A stretch of 64,000 nucleotides of DNA, taken from contig DASXFD010000003.1 in NCBI GenBank assembly GCA_036489755.1, forward strand, positions 1 through 64,000. Reading direction: 5' to 3'. The position numbers and the translations under genes were made by a program. This document shows, piece after piece, positions 15,085 through 24,539 of this stretch. Below the pieces are notes generated by a model, which was not told the origin of the DNA, did not search any database, and saw only the letters and a program-made list of their open reading frames with translations. Positions within the stretch are counted from its first letter, which is position 1. Every line of letters begins with the position of its first letter. The stretch comes from JABFXX01 sp036489755 (lineage in GTDB: Bacteria; Myxococcota_A; Polyangia; Haliangiales; Haliangiaceae).

Positions 15085-18000
15085 ATGCCGCTGCCCTATC
15101 CGCATCGCGCGACATTCCTAGCGAGCACGTTGATCGTGCCGCTCGAGCAGGCCGGCATCACCGCGTTCCTGTCCCGGCTGCTCACGATCGCGACGTTCGA
15201 TCAGTTCCTGCGCCATCCGATCGTCACGCTCGGCGATGACGACGAACGCATCGCCGATACCGACGGCCGCCTGCTCGACGCGAGCCATCCGCAGATCGAA
15301 GACTCGATCGACTGGTTGTTCCGGATCGCGCGCCGCCACGAGGTGCTGTGGTTCGAGATCTCCGTCGATCGGAACCGATCGCAGGCGACGCTGCTGCGCT
15401 CGCGGCTGCCGAGCGGCGCGACCGACGAATGGACCGCGAGCGCGGAGCTGCCGCTGTCGAAACAACTCGATCATTGCCTCGCGCAATGGCTCGGCCAGCG
15501 CCGGTTGCCGGCCGTCGCGCCGCTGCCCGAGTTCGCGAACGAAGATCTGCGCGTGGCCGCCGATCGGCTCGCGAAGGCGAACGCGATGCTGTCGCTGCGC
15601 GGCGATCTGTCGGAGCTGCCGCCCGCGATGTTCTCGCCGCTGCCCAAGCTCGCGGTGCCGTACCTGCGCGTGCTCGCCGAGGTCGCGGGCAACGCGGCGC
15701 GCACCGTCGATCCGAAAATTCTCGCCGTCGATCCGACGCATCCCGTCGCGCGGCGCAACGCGTACGTCACCAAGCTCGCGCAAGGCGCGGCCGCGCGCCG
15801 CGACATCCTGCCGGTCGTCAACGACGCGCCGATGTACGGCAAGCCGCACCTGTCGATCTGGGGCGAGCCGTTCGCGAACGATCGGCCGCTCGAGAACATG
15901 GGCGTGCGCCATCAAGGCATCGCGTCGAGCTTGATGCCCGCGAACCCGTACGCGTGCCACAACTATTCGCTGCAGCTCGCCGAGGTCGGCCGCCGCGAAG
16001 AGAGCTATCGCTGGGCCGACCGCGCGACCGTCGCCGGCCCGGATTTCGGCGCCGCGCACCTCGACTGCGTGCGCCGCTTGCGCCAGGTCGGGCGACCCGG
16101 CCAGGCGTTCGCCGAAGCTCAGTATCGCTGCCGCGAGATCCTCGATCGCGCCGCCGCCGGCAAGCTGCCGCAAAACGACTGGCAGGCGCCGCATCACGCC
16201 GCGCTGCTCATCGCGTTCGTGCACCTCGACATCGGCCGGATCGCCGAGGCGATCGAGCTCGCCGACGAGGCGATGGCGCGGCTGCCGACCGATCCGCAGA
16301 CGAAAGAGGCGTTCGGCTGGGCGCTCAAGCGCGTGTCGCACTGGAAGACCGACGCCGGGCTGCTCGCGCGCGCGTACGCGTGGGAGGGCTACCATCGCGG
16401 CGATCCCGGGCGCGCGATCGTCGGGTTGTCGCGCGGCCGCATGACCGACGACGAAGACGCGATGATGATGATCGAGTCGCTGACCGCCGTCGGCGAGGTC
16501 GAGCAGGCATCGCTCGCGGTCGCGCACTGCGCCGGGCTCGACGCGACCGGTCAGCTGGGCGACAGCAAGGCGCAGCTCGCGGCCGCGCGCGTCGCGATCC
16601 TCACCGGCCAACTCGACGACGCGATCGATCACATCCAGATCGTGCAGCTGCGCCGCGGCCAGAGCCGGCACGAGGCAGAGATCAACCGGCTGTTCCGGCT
16701 CGCCGCGATCCGGCCCGCCGCCGAGTGGGAGCGCGTGATCGAGCGGCGCCTCGAGCGTGGCGCCAAGCGCCTCGCGCAGCTCGCCGCGCGCGACCTCGCT
16801 GATTACGTGCCGGGCATGAACACGCTCATCGTGCGGCGCGCGCTCGGCGAGCAAAAGCCGATCACGCTCGATCCGCACTGGGTGTCGGATCTGATCGGCG
16901 CGCTGCCCGCCGTCGGCAGCTCGGCCGCGATGATCCTGTCGCGGCTCGCGCGGCCCGACGACGATTCGCTTGCCGCCGCCGACAAGCTTGCCGCCGGCTG
17001 GTTCAACACGCTCGTGCCGTCGACGAAGGATCGCGACGCGCACGCGGCCGGCGCCGTGCTCGCGCTCGGCGTCGCGCTCGTCCAGTACGTGGCCGAAACC
17101 AGCGTGCCGCCCACGCCGATCGCCGGCGCCTACCGTCACATCGCGACCGAGGCGCTGCACCTCGTGCGCCGCTCGCGCTATCAGATCGAGCCCGCGGCGA
17201 TCCGTGCGTTGCTCCAGCTCGTCGAGCGGCTCGCCGCCGCGCCCGAGTGGCTGCTCGACATGTGGCTGTTGCGCGTCGAGCGCGCGCTCGATCTCGAAGC
17301 CGAGCACGGCGCGTACCTCGACAACTACATCGCGGGTCTGCCGAGCGTGTCGCGCCTGCTCCGCGGCGACGAGCGCATCGGCTGGGAGACGCGCATGGCG
17401 CACGACCTCGCCGTCGATCGCTCGCAGTACGAGCCCGCCGCGCGGTTGTTCGAGCGCTGCTCGCGCGCCGTCGAGGCCGGCACCATTCCGCTCGCGTGGT
17501 CGCTCGCAGCGTCGCGGACCGCGCCGGCGCAGGCGCAGCTCGACGTGCACTGGCTCGCCGCGATGGCGAACCCGACCGGCGTCGCGGCGCCGTGGCTGGC
17601 GGTCGCCGCCGGGTTGCTCGCGAGCGGCAAGCGCGACGACGGCTTCGCCGCCGCGTGTCGAGGCATGACCGCGGCCACCGCGAAGGAGCGGCCGCAAGCG
17701 CTCGTCGAGCTCGCCGGGCCGTGGCGCGCATCGGGCCTCGCCGTGCCACTCGACGGCGACACCGCGTATCAGAACGGCATCCTCGCCGTCGAAGAGGGCA
17801 ACTACGACGAGGCCGTACGCTGCTTCCAATGGGCGACCGCCGTCGAGCCCGGCAATCCCAAGCGCGTGCAGAGCCTCGCGGTCGCGCTCGCACGGCAAGG
17901 CCACCCCGCCGATGCGATCCGCGTGCTCACCGCAAACGAGCGCGACAATGCCGCGCGCCTGATCGGCCGCATCCTCGTCGATGCCGGCCGCTACGAAGAA

Positions 18001-18825
18001 GCCGTGCCCGTGCTGCGCTACGCGTCGCGCCGGTTCCGCAGCGCCGATGACTGGGCCATGCTCGCGACGACGGCGGCCAAGGCCGAGCACGATGGCGTCG
18101 CCGCAGATGCCGGCCGCCGCGCGATCGAGCTCGGCTGGACGGAGCCCGACGTGCTGTGCGCACTCGCGACCGCGCTGTACCGGCTCGGCGAGTTCGTCGA
18201 GTGCGAGCGCATCGCGCAGAAGCTGATCGCGCTGAAGAGCCCGAGCAAAGAGATCCGCATCACCGGGCTGCACGCGATGGCGCGCGCTCTCGCCGGCCAG
18301 GGCCGCCACGTCGACGCGCATCCGTACGCGAAGGACGCACAAAAACTTCAACCGACCGGCGAGCTCGCCGCGGATCTGATGGAGACGATGGAAGCGATCG
18401 TCGCGCAAACCACGCCGGCCGCGCGCCCGTCGCCCGACACGTCGATGGAGCGCGCCGCGTACGCCGACCTCGAGGCCGGCAAGGTCGACGCACTCGTCTC
18501 GGCCGTGACGTCGCCGTCGTGGAGCATCACGTGCGCCGCGCTCGCCGCGAGCGAGTTCCGCACCGACGACGAAGGCGGCATTCCCGTCGCACCGCGCGCG
18601 CTCGAAGCGGCCGCGACCGTGCTCGGCCGAACCGAAGGTGCGACCGCACCCGAAGCCGTGCTCGCGCGGATCCGCGCGCTCGAGATCCGCGACAACGCGT
18701 ACATCCAGATCGATCCGCCGCCGCCGCTCGGCCTGCGCTACACCGCCGCCGAGTTCGATCAGCTCTACGCGGAGCGCGATCGCCGCCCGCATCGCCCGAG
18801 CGCGCTGCAGAGTTACGCCCGCTAG
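15085..18825 (+). CDS. very large TPR-repeat protein, function unknown
   Basis: About 1,246 residues from the ATG at 15085; a GTG at 15070 would add five. There is no signal peptide, so it is probably cytoplasmic. The first 200 residues are not repetitive and contain a 'LWFEISVDRNRSQATLLRS' strand region. The rest is an irregular helical repeat array with clear TPR units, such as 'AYQNGILAVEEGNYDEAVRCFQWATAVEPGNPKRV' and the following 'LAVALARQGHPADAIRVL'. The C-terminal 100 residues are again unique. It follows the DUF4331/TPR lipoprotein genes by about 20 bases and probably belongs to the same operon. Its stop shares CTAG with the convergent methyltransferase gene. Confidence 0.85.
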   Translation: MPLPYPHRATFLASTLIVPLEQAGITAFLSRLLTIATFDQFLRHPIVTLGDDDERIADTDGRLLDASHPQIEDSIDWLFRIARRHEVLWFEISVDRNRSQATLLRSRLPSGATDEWTASAELPLSKQLDHCLAQWLGQRRLPAVAPLPEFANEDLRVAADRLAKANAMLSLRGDLSELPPAMFSPLPKLAVPYLRVLAEVAGNAARTVDPKILAVDPTHPVARRNAYVTKLAQGAAARRDILPVVNDAPMYGKPHLSIWGEPFANDRPLENMGVRHQGIASSLMPANPYACHNYSLQLAEVGRREESYRWADRATVAGPDFGAAHLDCVRRLRQVGRPGQAFAEAQYRCREILDRAAAGKLPQNDWQAPHHAALLIAFVHLDIGRIAEAIELADEAMARLPTDPQTKEAFGWALKRVSHWKTDAGLLARAYAWEGYHRGDPGRAIVGLSRGRMTDDEDAMMMIESLTAVGEVEQASLAVAHCAGLDATGQLGDSKAQLAAARVAILTGQLDDAIDHIQIVQLRRGQSRHEAEINRLFRLAAIRPAAEWERVIERRLERGAKRLAQLAARDLADYVPGMNTLIVRRALGEQKPITLDPHWVSDLIGALPAVGSSAAMILSRLARPDDDSLAAADKLAAGWFNTLVPSTKDRDAHAAGAVLALGVALVQYVAETSVPPTPIAGAYRHIATEALHLVRRSRYQIEPAAIRALLQLVERLAAAPEWLLDMWLLRVERALDLEAEHGAYLDNYIAGLPSVSRLLRGDERIGWETRMAHDLAVDRSQYEPAARLFERCSRAVEAGTIPLAWSLAASRTAPAQAQLDVHWLAAMANPTGVAAPWLAVAAGLLASGKRDDGFAAACRGMTAATAKERPQALVELAGPWRASGLAVPLDGDTAYQNGILAVEEGNYDEAVRCFQWATAVEPGNPKRVQSLAVALARQGHPADAIRVLTANERDNAARLIGRILVDAGRYEEAVPVLRYASRRFRSADDWAMLATTAAKAEHDGVAADAGRRAIELGWTEPDVLCALATALYRLGEFVECERIAQKLIALKSPSKEIRITGLHAMARALAGQGRHVDAHPYAKDAQKLQPTGELAADLMETMEAIVAQTTPAARPSPDTSMERAAYADLEAGKVDALVSAVTSPSWSITCAALAASEFRTDDEGGIPVAPRALEAAATVLGRTEGATAPEAVLARIRALEIRDNAYIQIDPPPPLGLRYTAAEFDQLYAERDRRPHRPSALQSYAR

Positions 18826-19796
18826 CGCGCGACGGCGCAGATCTCGCGGCGATTCGACGGGAGATGGCGCAGTCGTACGTCGGAAAACCCGAGCGCATGG
18901 ATCCGCTCGACGAGCTTCGGCAGCTCCGCGATCACCGCATCGTCGTTGAGCTTGAGCGTGATCACCGCGCCGCGCAGGCGCTCGCGCAGCGGCGGCATCA
19001 GCCGCGCGACCTCGTGCAGCGCGACTTGCGGCGCGAGGTTCACGTCGACGAGCAACCAGTCGACGCGCGGCGGCAGCTCTTCCCAGCGCAGCGCGCCGAC
19101 CTTCATCTGAAGATGATGTGCTCGCGACTCCGCGCGCACGACCGGCGCGAGCTCGCCGGTATCGACGCCCCACACGTCGAGCCCACGCCGCGCGAGCGCG
19201 AGCATCGCGCCACCGGGCGCGGCGCCGATCTCGAGCGCGACCTGACCCGCGGCGACCGGCAGCTCCGCCCACGCGATCGCTTCTTCGATCTTCGAGTACG
19301 CGCGCGACGGTGCATCCGCCGGCACGTCGGCGGGCACGAGCCCGCCCGGCCAGCGCGCGTGCGCGGCATCGGCACGATGCAGCCCGAGCCACGCGGGCTC
19401 GCGCTCGTCGGGCGAGACGATCACGTCGGCGACGAGCTCGCCCGTCATCGACGCTCCGGTCGGCGCGCCCACGGACGCCGCTGTTGCGTTTTGCCACACC
19501 TCGAGATCAACGGGCTCGTCGGGCGAGCGCGCGAACACGTGAACGCGCTCGACGCCGCGCATGCTCAGCTGATGACCGGCATCGTCGGGCGAGCGCGCCG
19601 GGCCGATCGATTTCCCCCACACGCGCGCCAGCGGCGACCCCGGCGAATCGTCGTCGGAAATCGTCGCATCCGACTTGAAGGTGACCAGCCCCGGCCGCGA
19701 ATACGCGAACCGCAGCTCGGGCCGCGCGCGCACCACCTCTTGCTTGAGCGCCGTCTCGAGCCCCGGCAAGCAGGTCGCGAATGTGAACTGCGCCAC
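18822..19796 (-). CDS. RlmM-like 2'-O-ribose RNA methyltransferase
   Basis: About 324 residues from the GTG at 19796 (AQFTFATCLPGLETALKQEV). The N-terminal half resembles the ferredoxin-like/THUMP region of RlmM-type enzymes, and the C-terminal half is an FtsJ-type SAM domain with 'ALEIGAAPGGAMLALARRG', the catalytic Asp in 'WLLVDVNLAP' and the catalytic Lys in 'GAVITLKLND'. The likely substrate is 23S rRNA, inferred from the family. The longer ATG frame to 19982 is rejected because it runs antisense through the next lipoprotein gene's signal peptide. Confidence 0.82.
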   Translation of the reverse strand: MAQFTFATCLPGLETALKQEVVRARPELRFAYSRPGLVTFKSDATISDDDSPGSPLARVWGKSIGPARSPDDAGHQLSMRGVERVHVFARSPDEPVDLEVWQNATAASVGAPTGASMTGELVADVIVSPDEREPAWLGLHRADAAHARWPGGLVPADVPADAPSRAYSKIEEAIAWAELPVAAGQVALEIGAAPGGAMLALARRGLDVWGVDTGELAPVVRAESRAHHLQMKVGALRWEELPPRVDWLLVDVNLAPQVALHEVARLMPPLRERLRGAVITLKLNDDAVIAELPKLVERIHALGFSDVRLRHLPSNRREICAVAR

Positions 19797-19851
19797 GCCC
19801 CGAACCTCGCACGAATTGCACCGGAGCCGCCCGGGCGCGTATCGTCGAACG

Positions 19852-20556
19852 ATGGCCAGATCGCGGTGTTGCAGCTCCATCTGCGTGCTGTCGCTCGTCG
19901 CGTGCGGCGGCGGCAGCAACAACAAACCCGCCGACGCCAAGCGGGCCGTCGATAGCGGCAGCGGCAGCGCGGTCACCTGCAACGCAACCGCGAGCTACGG
20001 TGCAGCCACCATCGTCGCCGAGGGCAGCGCCTACGCGATCAGTGCCGCCGAGATCGCCTCCGACGCCGCTGCCGGCTACGTCGACGCCAACCAGGGCTAC
20101 TACGGCTTCATCAACGCTGACGCGGCGCCTGACAAGTTCGAGATCGACCTCTACGAAAACCTCGGCGCCTTCATGGCCGGCAGCGGCAGCGGCGCCATCA
20201 CGACCGGCACGTTCACGCTCGGTGGGACCGACCTCAGCTACCTGAACTGCGGCCTCTGCGTGGAGATCTATACGAACATCGCCAACGACGGGACGGCGAC
20301 GGACGTCTACTTCGCGACCGGCGGAATGGTCGACCTCACGTCGGTCGGGACGCCGACCGGATCCGGAATTTCGACGGGAACCCTCAGTGGTTCCATCTCG
20401 AACGTGATGTTTGCACACTGGGACGGCAGCGCTGACAAAGCGGTCGGAGACTGTACGTCGATGATCACCTCGCTCAGCTTCAGCGGAACGATCGAACCGG
20501 TCGCCGACAGCTTCGAGGGTGGACCGGTCCGTATCGTCGGGCGTCGCACCCGCTAA
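19852..20556 (+). CDS. lipoprotein, first of a paralogous pair
   Basis: A 234-residue lipoprotein with lipobox VAC at 'VLSLVACGGG', a short Asn/Lys linker, GSGS stretches and a beta-rich body. The C-terminus (CTSMITSLSFSG, then FEGGP and GRRTR) matches the next gene's C-terminus (CKTMVGSASFTD, FEDGP, SGRTR), and both products are 234 residues. These look like an unnamed myxobacterial-type surface lipoprotein family. No enzymatic motif is seen. It is divergent from the RlmM-like gene, with about 55 bases between starts. Confidence 0.72.
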   Translation: MARSRCCSSICVLSLVACGGGSNNKPADAKRAVDSGSGSAVTCNATASYGAATIVAEGSAYAISAAEIASDAAAGYVDANQGYYGFINADAAPDKFEIDLYENLGAFMAGSGSGAITTGTFTLGGTDLSYLNCGLCVEIYTNIANDGTATDVYFATGGMVDLTSVGTPTGSGISTGTLSGSISNVMFAHWDGSADKAVGDCTSMITSLSFSGTIEPVADSFEGGPVRIVGRRTR

Positions 20557-20569
20557 CCGGTGCGGCGCC

Positions 20570-20585
20570 GACGAATCAATTCGTC
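20570..20585. promoter_or_regulatory. inverted repeat between the paralogous lipoprotein genes
   Basis: GACGAAT-CA-ATTCGTC, 7-bp arms with a 2-base centre. The loop is too short for a terminator, so a protein-binding dyad for the second lipoprotein gene is possible. Confidence 0.3.
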
Positions 20586-20635
20586 AGCACGTGCCCATTC
20601 CAAAAGCGCCATGTCTATGAGTATGGTCCGTCCCC

Positions 20636-21340
20636 ATGCGCAAGATGATCTCCTTTAGCTCTGCCATCGCTGTCGCGTTGTTCGCGTGTGGCGGCGGCAA
20701 CAACAACAACAACGACAAGGTGGACGCGAAGGGCTCCGGCTCGGGCAGCGGTAGCGGCTCGGGCAGCGGCAGCAACAACGCCTGCAGCACGTTCGGCGCC
20801 ACGACCACGATCGCCGCGGGCCAGTCGCAAGCGACCTACTTCGCGCCGGACGCTCAGGACCCTGCGCAGGTCGAGTACGACGAGGATTTCGGAAGTAATG
20901 CTGAGTGGAGCGTCATCATCAACTCGGGTAGCGGCAGCGCGACGTCGGACTTTCCGACCTTGAGCGGCTCGAACGTCACCGTCGACCTCAGCACCGCGAT
21001 GGACGCGTTCGCCGTCCTCGTGACTTTCCAGGGAACTGGCAGCGCGGCAACCCCGCAATACGCGTACATCAGCACCGCGGGCACGCTCGACGTGGCCTCG
21101 TACGGCAGCGGCAGCGCCACGTTCGCGGGCTCGATCACGGGTGCCACGTACACGCACGTCGACTTCACGACGACGAGCACTGGTATCCAGTTTACGATGC
21201 TCGACTCGGATGGTTGCAAGACAATGGTCGGCTCGGCGTCTTTCACCGACAAAGAGATGCTGCCGAGTGGCTTCGAAGACGGCCCGACGCTGCCGCACTA
21301 CAAGTACGACACGAGCGCGCTCAGCGGCCGCACGCGCTAA
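20636..21340 (+). CDS. lipoprotein, second of a paralogous pair, with GS-repeat linker
   Basis: A 234-residue lipoprotein: lipobox FAC at 'AIAVALFACGGG', then a poly-Asn stretch, then (GS)x7 encoded at 20732-20773, then a beta-rich domain. A shared C-terminal signature C..M..S.SF....P..FE.GP...GR.TR links it to the gene 80 bases upstream. The GS/Asn tract is a flexible tether that lifts the domain from the membrane, as in many myxobacterial lipoproteins. Function unknown; tandem duplication with divergence is the simplest origin. Confidence 0.72.
   Translation: MRKMISFSSAIAVALFACGGGNNNNNDKVDAKGSGSGSGSGSGSGSNNACSTFGATTTIAAGQSQATYFAPDAQDPAQVEYDEDFGSNAEWSVIINSGSGSATSDFPTLSGSNVTVDLSTAMDAFAVLVTFQGTGSAATPQYAYISTAGTLDVASYGSGSATFAGSITGATYTHVDFTTTSTGIQFTMLDSDGCKTMVGSASFTDKEMLPSGFEDGPTLPHYKYDTSALSGRTR
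20732..20773 (+). repeat. Gly-Ser codon repeat in lipoprotein linker
   Basis: Seven GGN-TCN/AGC units encoding GSGSGSGSGSGSGS. Synonymous codons are mixed, so it is maintained at protein level and is not a pure microsatellite. Confidence 0.85.
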
Positions 21341-21364
21341 TCCGCGGTAACGTCGCCGCGGGCG

Positions 21365-22432
21365 ATGTACCGCTTCTTGTACTGGCTCGTGCTCTCGCGC
21401 TTACCGGCCGAGGGCACGCACCGCGTGTCGTTCGCGCTGCTCCGCGCGTTGACCGCGGTGCCCGGCGTGCGCGCGCTCGTCACGCGCATGCTCGCGCCGA
21501 GCGATCCGATCCTGCGCGTGCAGGCGTTCGGGCGCGAGTTTCCCGGCCCGCTCGGGCTCGCCGCCGGCTTCGACAAAGACGCCGAAGGTGTCTCGGCGCT
21601 GCTCGCGCTTGGGTTCGGCTTCGTCGAGGTCGGCACGGTCACCGCCGACGCGCAGCCCGGCAATCCAAAGCCACGCCTGTTCCGATTGCCGAGCGATCGC
21701 GCGCTCGTCAATCGCATGGGCTTCAACAATCACGGCGCGGACTCGGCGGCCGATCGGTTGAGCGGCGCGCGCCACGGCGTCGTCGGCGTCAACATCGGCA
21801 AGACGAAGCGCGTCGCCGATACCGATGCGATCGCCGATTACACCCGCAGCGCGCAGGCGCTCGCGCCGCTCGCCGATTATCTCGTCGTCAACGTGAGCTC
21901 GCCGAACACGCCCGGCTTGCGCGACTTGCAAGCGGTCGATCGGCTGCGACCGCTGCTCGTCGCCGTGCGCGCCGCGTGCGACCTCGCATCGCCAATGCGC
22001 CGCGTGCCGTTGCTCGTGAAGATCGCGCCCGATCTCGCCGATGCCGACATCGACGCGGTCGCCGAGCTCGCGCTCGAGCTCGCGCTCGACGGCATCATCG
22101 CGAGCAACACGACGATCGCGCGCACCGGTCTTCGCGCGAGCGAAGCCAAGGTCGCGTCGCTCGGCGCCGGTGGACTCTCCGGCGCGCCGCTCAAGCAGCG
22201 CTCGCTCGACGTGTTGCGCCGCTTGCGCGCTCGCGTCGGCGATCGGCTCGCGCTGATCTCCGTCGGCGGAATCGAGACCGGTGCCGATGCGTGGGAGCGG
22301 CTGCAAGCCGGCGCGACGCTCGTGCAGGCGTACACCGGCTTCATCTACGGTGGGCCCCTCTGGCCACGCCGCATTCATCGCGAGCTCGCGGCGCTGATGC
22401 ACGCCGCAGCGCGCGAGCGCCTTGCCGCATAG
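21365..22432 (+). CDS. pyrD: dihydroorotate dehydrogenase (quinone), class 2
   Basis: Oxidises dihydroorotate to orotate at the membrane with quinone as acceptor. The 355-residue length fits class 2. Motifs: an amphipathic N-terminal region (MYRFLYWLVLSRLPAEGTH), 'FPGPLGLAAGFDKDAEGVSA', 'NRMGFNNHG', the catalytic-Ser segment 'VNVSSPNTPGLRDLQ', and the FMN phosphate region 'ISVGGIETGADAWERLQAGA'. It is followed 16 bases later by def, so the two are likely co-transcribed. Confidence 0.95.
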   Translation: MYRFLYWLVLSRLPAEGTHRVSFALLRALTAVPGVRALVTRMLAPSDPILRVQAFGREFPGPLGLAAGFDKDAEGVSALLALGFGFVEVGTVTADAQPGNPKPRLFRLPSDRALVNRMGFNNHGADSAADRLSGARHGVVGVNIGKTKRVADTDAIADYTRSAQALAPLADYLVVNVSSPNTPGLRDLQAVDRLRPLLVAVRAACDLASPMRRVPLLVKIAPDLADADIDAVAELALELALDGIIASNTTIARTGLRASEAKVASLGAGGLSGAPLKQRSLDVLRRLRARVGDRLALISVGGIETGADAWERLQAGATLVQAYTGFIYGGPLWPRRIHRELAALMHAAARERLAA

Positions 22433-22448
22433 GCGCTACAGTCGGGCC

Positions 22449-23021
22449 ATGGCCATCCGCAAGATCGCTCAGATCGGGCATCCGGTGCTCCGCCAGGTCG
22501 CCCGCGAGGTCACGCGCGACGAGCTCCCCTCGCCGGCGACGCAGGCGTTCATCGACGATCTCGTCGAGACCATGCACGACGCCGACGGTGCCGGCCTCGC
22601 CGCGATCCAGATCTACGAGCCGATCCAGATCTGCGCGATCGAAGTTCGGAACAACCCGCGCTACCCGTACAAGCCGCCCATCCCGCTCACGATCCTCGTG
22701 AACCCCGTGCTCACGCCGGTCGGCGACGAGCAGTTCGAGAACAACGAAGGCTGCTTATCCGTCCCGAACCTGCGCGGCGTGGTGAAGCGCTACGTGCACC
22801 TTCACGTCAAGGCGTGGGACCGCAACGGCACGCCGATCGACGAGGTCGTGCACGGGCTCAAGGCCGGCACGTTCCAGCACGAGGTCGATCACCTGCACGG
22901 CAAGCTGTTCGTCGATCGCGCGGATCCGTCGACGTTCGCGACGTGGACCGAATTCGAGCGCCACCAGAAGCCGGCGTTCGTCGAGCGCGTGCAAGCGCTG
23001 GTCGCGCGCGTTGGCTCGTAG
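22449..23021 (+). CDS. def: peptide deformylase
   Basis: Removes the N-formyl group from nascent proteins. The three metal-site motifs are present: GAGLAAIQI (canonical GxGLAAxQ), EGCLSVP with the metal Cys, and HEVDHLHG with two metal His and the catalytic Glu. The 190-residue length is normal. No fmt gene adjoins it. The stop is only 6 bases from that of the convergent Gly-rich lipoprotein gene. Confidence 0.95.
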   Translation: MAIRKIAQIGHPVLRQVAREVTRDELPSPATQAFIDDLVETMHDADGAGLAAIQIYEPIQICAIEVRNNPRYPYKPPIPLTILVNPVLTPVGDEQFENNEGCLSVPNLRGVVKRYVHLHVKAWDRNGTPIDEVVHGLKAGTFQHEVDHLHGKLFVDRADPSTFATWTEFERHQKPAFVERVQALVARVGS

Positions 23022-23027
23022 CGGACG

Positions 23028-24383
23028 TTATTGGCTCACCAGAGTGCCCGTCATTACGAGAGCGCTCTCGATAGCTGCGGAACCCTCGGACGCTGAACCG
23101 GTGGCGGTCGTGATGAGAAAGCGACCAACTGCGCCTCCACCTGCAAACCCCGGAGCGCCAAGCGGCGCACTTCCGGGGGTGGGCGGTGAAAGAGCCGTGC
23201 CGCCGGCCCCGGACTCGCCAGTTTTGTTCTGCGGTCCCGACGGACAGCCTGCCACTGGCGGAGCCGGCGTCAGATTTGGCGTTGCATCGAGCCCATATGC
23301 CGAGCAGTCGCCACCGGACGCACCATTCGCCGCAACGATGCCCTCGACGTCGACGCTGGGCGACTCGAAGATAACGTTCCCGCCCGCGCCACCACCCGAG
23401 TAGAACTCGCCGCCGCCGCCGCCAACATCGACCGTGCCGCCGGAGCCAATCTCGATCGACGTCACAGCGTCGATCTGCATGCCACCACCACCACCACCGC
23501 CGTAGCCAACGTTATCGCTGTCCGTATCGCTGCCGCCGCCCGTGCATCCGCCCGTAAGCGGGGAGAACGAAGTTTGTGCGCTGCCGCCATCCACTGTGAT
23601 GCCGCCACCTCCGGATTTGAGACCAGTTGATGAGTTTCCACCGACGGTCGCGTTTCCACCGCCACCACCTGCGAAGCCCGACTGGCCGACGCAAGGGACG
23701 CCTGTTGTCAGAGCGCCCGGCCCCGCGCTCGCGCCGTTTGCGCTCGCGTCGACATCGCCGTGGATCTTCACAGTCGTTGCCGAAACGAATGCGACCGCGT
23801 TCGCGCCGTAGATCGTCGCGTTCGTGATGTCGAATGAGTGCCCGATGAACGCGCGAATGCTGGGCGCACCCGTCTGCGTCACGACGATCGACGTCACCGT
23901 GATCGGTAGGTTGCCGCTGTTCAACACGACACCCGTATCCGTGTTGATCGAGATCGACCCTGGAAACGTCACGTCCGCTGCACTCGACGCTGCCGTCAGC
24001 GCCGGCTGCAAACCGTTCGACGGCACGAACGTCTTGCACGCCGTGCCACTCGACTCGCACCCGAGCGCACAGTTCGTATTCGTGAGCGTCATGCCATCCG
24101 AGTTGCAGATCGACAGCGTGTTGCTCGTGCACATCGCCGCGCCCGGCGAGCAGCCGCCCGGCGCGATCGGCGCATCGATGCCGGCATCGACGCCGCCATC
24201 GGCGGCCGGCGGAGGAATCGTACACACGTTCATGGTCCCGCCCGACGCGGGATAGCTCCCATTGACGTCGCAGAACGGATACGCCGGATCGGTGCAATCG
24301 ATATTGCTCGTGCATTGATCCGCGGCCTTCGTACACGCCGCCGTCAACACCATCGCCGCGATCGCTGTCTTCATCATCATCAT
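23028..24383 (-). CDS. glycine-rich surface lipoprotein with Cys-rich N-terminus
   Basis: About 451 residues from the cluster of four ATG codons at 24383-24372. Lipoprotein signal with lipobox TAAC ('AIAAMVLTAACTKA'), then a Cys-rich region (CTSNIDCTDPAYPFCDVNG; CSPGAAMCTSNTLSICNSDG; CALGCESSGTACKTF) like the small disulphide modules of myxobacterial surface proteins. The rest is Gly/Ala/Ser-rich with repeats such as GGGGGNATVGGN and GGGGGEFYSGGGAGG, suggesting a beta-helix or Gly-rich stalk. The open frame continues to 26060 but the extra part is a shadow of the GNAT and hydrolase genes. Function unknown. Confidence 0.82.
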   Translation of the reverse strand: MMMMKTAIAAMVLTAACTKAADQCTSNIDCTDPAYPFCDVNGSYPASGGTMNVCTIPPPAADGGVDAGIDAPIAPGGCSPGAAMCTSNTLSICNSDGMTLTNTNCALGCESSGTACKTFVPSNGLQPALTAASSAADVTFPGSISINTDTGVVLNSGNLPITVTSIVVTQTGAPSIRAFIGHSFDITNATIYGANAVAFVSATTVKIHGDVDASANGASAGPGALTTGVPCVGQSGFAGGGGGNATVGGNSSTGLKSGGGGITVDGGSAQTSFSPLTGGCTGGGSDTDSDNVGYGGGGGGGMQIDAVTSIEIGSGGTVDVGGGGGEFYSGGGAGGNVIFESPSVDVEGIVAANGASGGDCSAYGLDATPNLTPAPPVAGCPSGPQNKTGESGAGGTALSPPTPGSAPLGAPGFAGGGAVGRFLITTATGSASEGSAAIESALVMTGTLVSQ

Positions 24384-24539
24384 GGGCGCCTTATCGACCT
24401 CGGTAGACTGTGGTTTCCACAGATCGCACATCTCCGCGCGGATCGGAACGATTTCCAGCTCTTGTGATGCATTCTGCGGCAGCCGCGCCGCTTGGAATGA
24501 CGGCCGCATCACTTGCCCATCGGCGGCCGCCGCGATTTC

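Noticed and set aside
15118..19497. A 1,459-codon minus-strand open frame across the TPR gene
   Set aside because: High-GC shadow: it is Arg/Ala/Gly-rich without domains and lies entirely opposite a coherent TPR protein and the RlmM-like gene.
23461..24390. A plus-strand protein gene antisense to the Gly-rich lipoprotein
   Set aside because: Pro-rich shadow of the Gly codons, no SD or homology-like motif.
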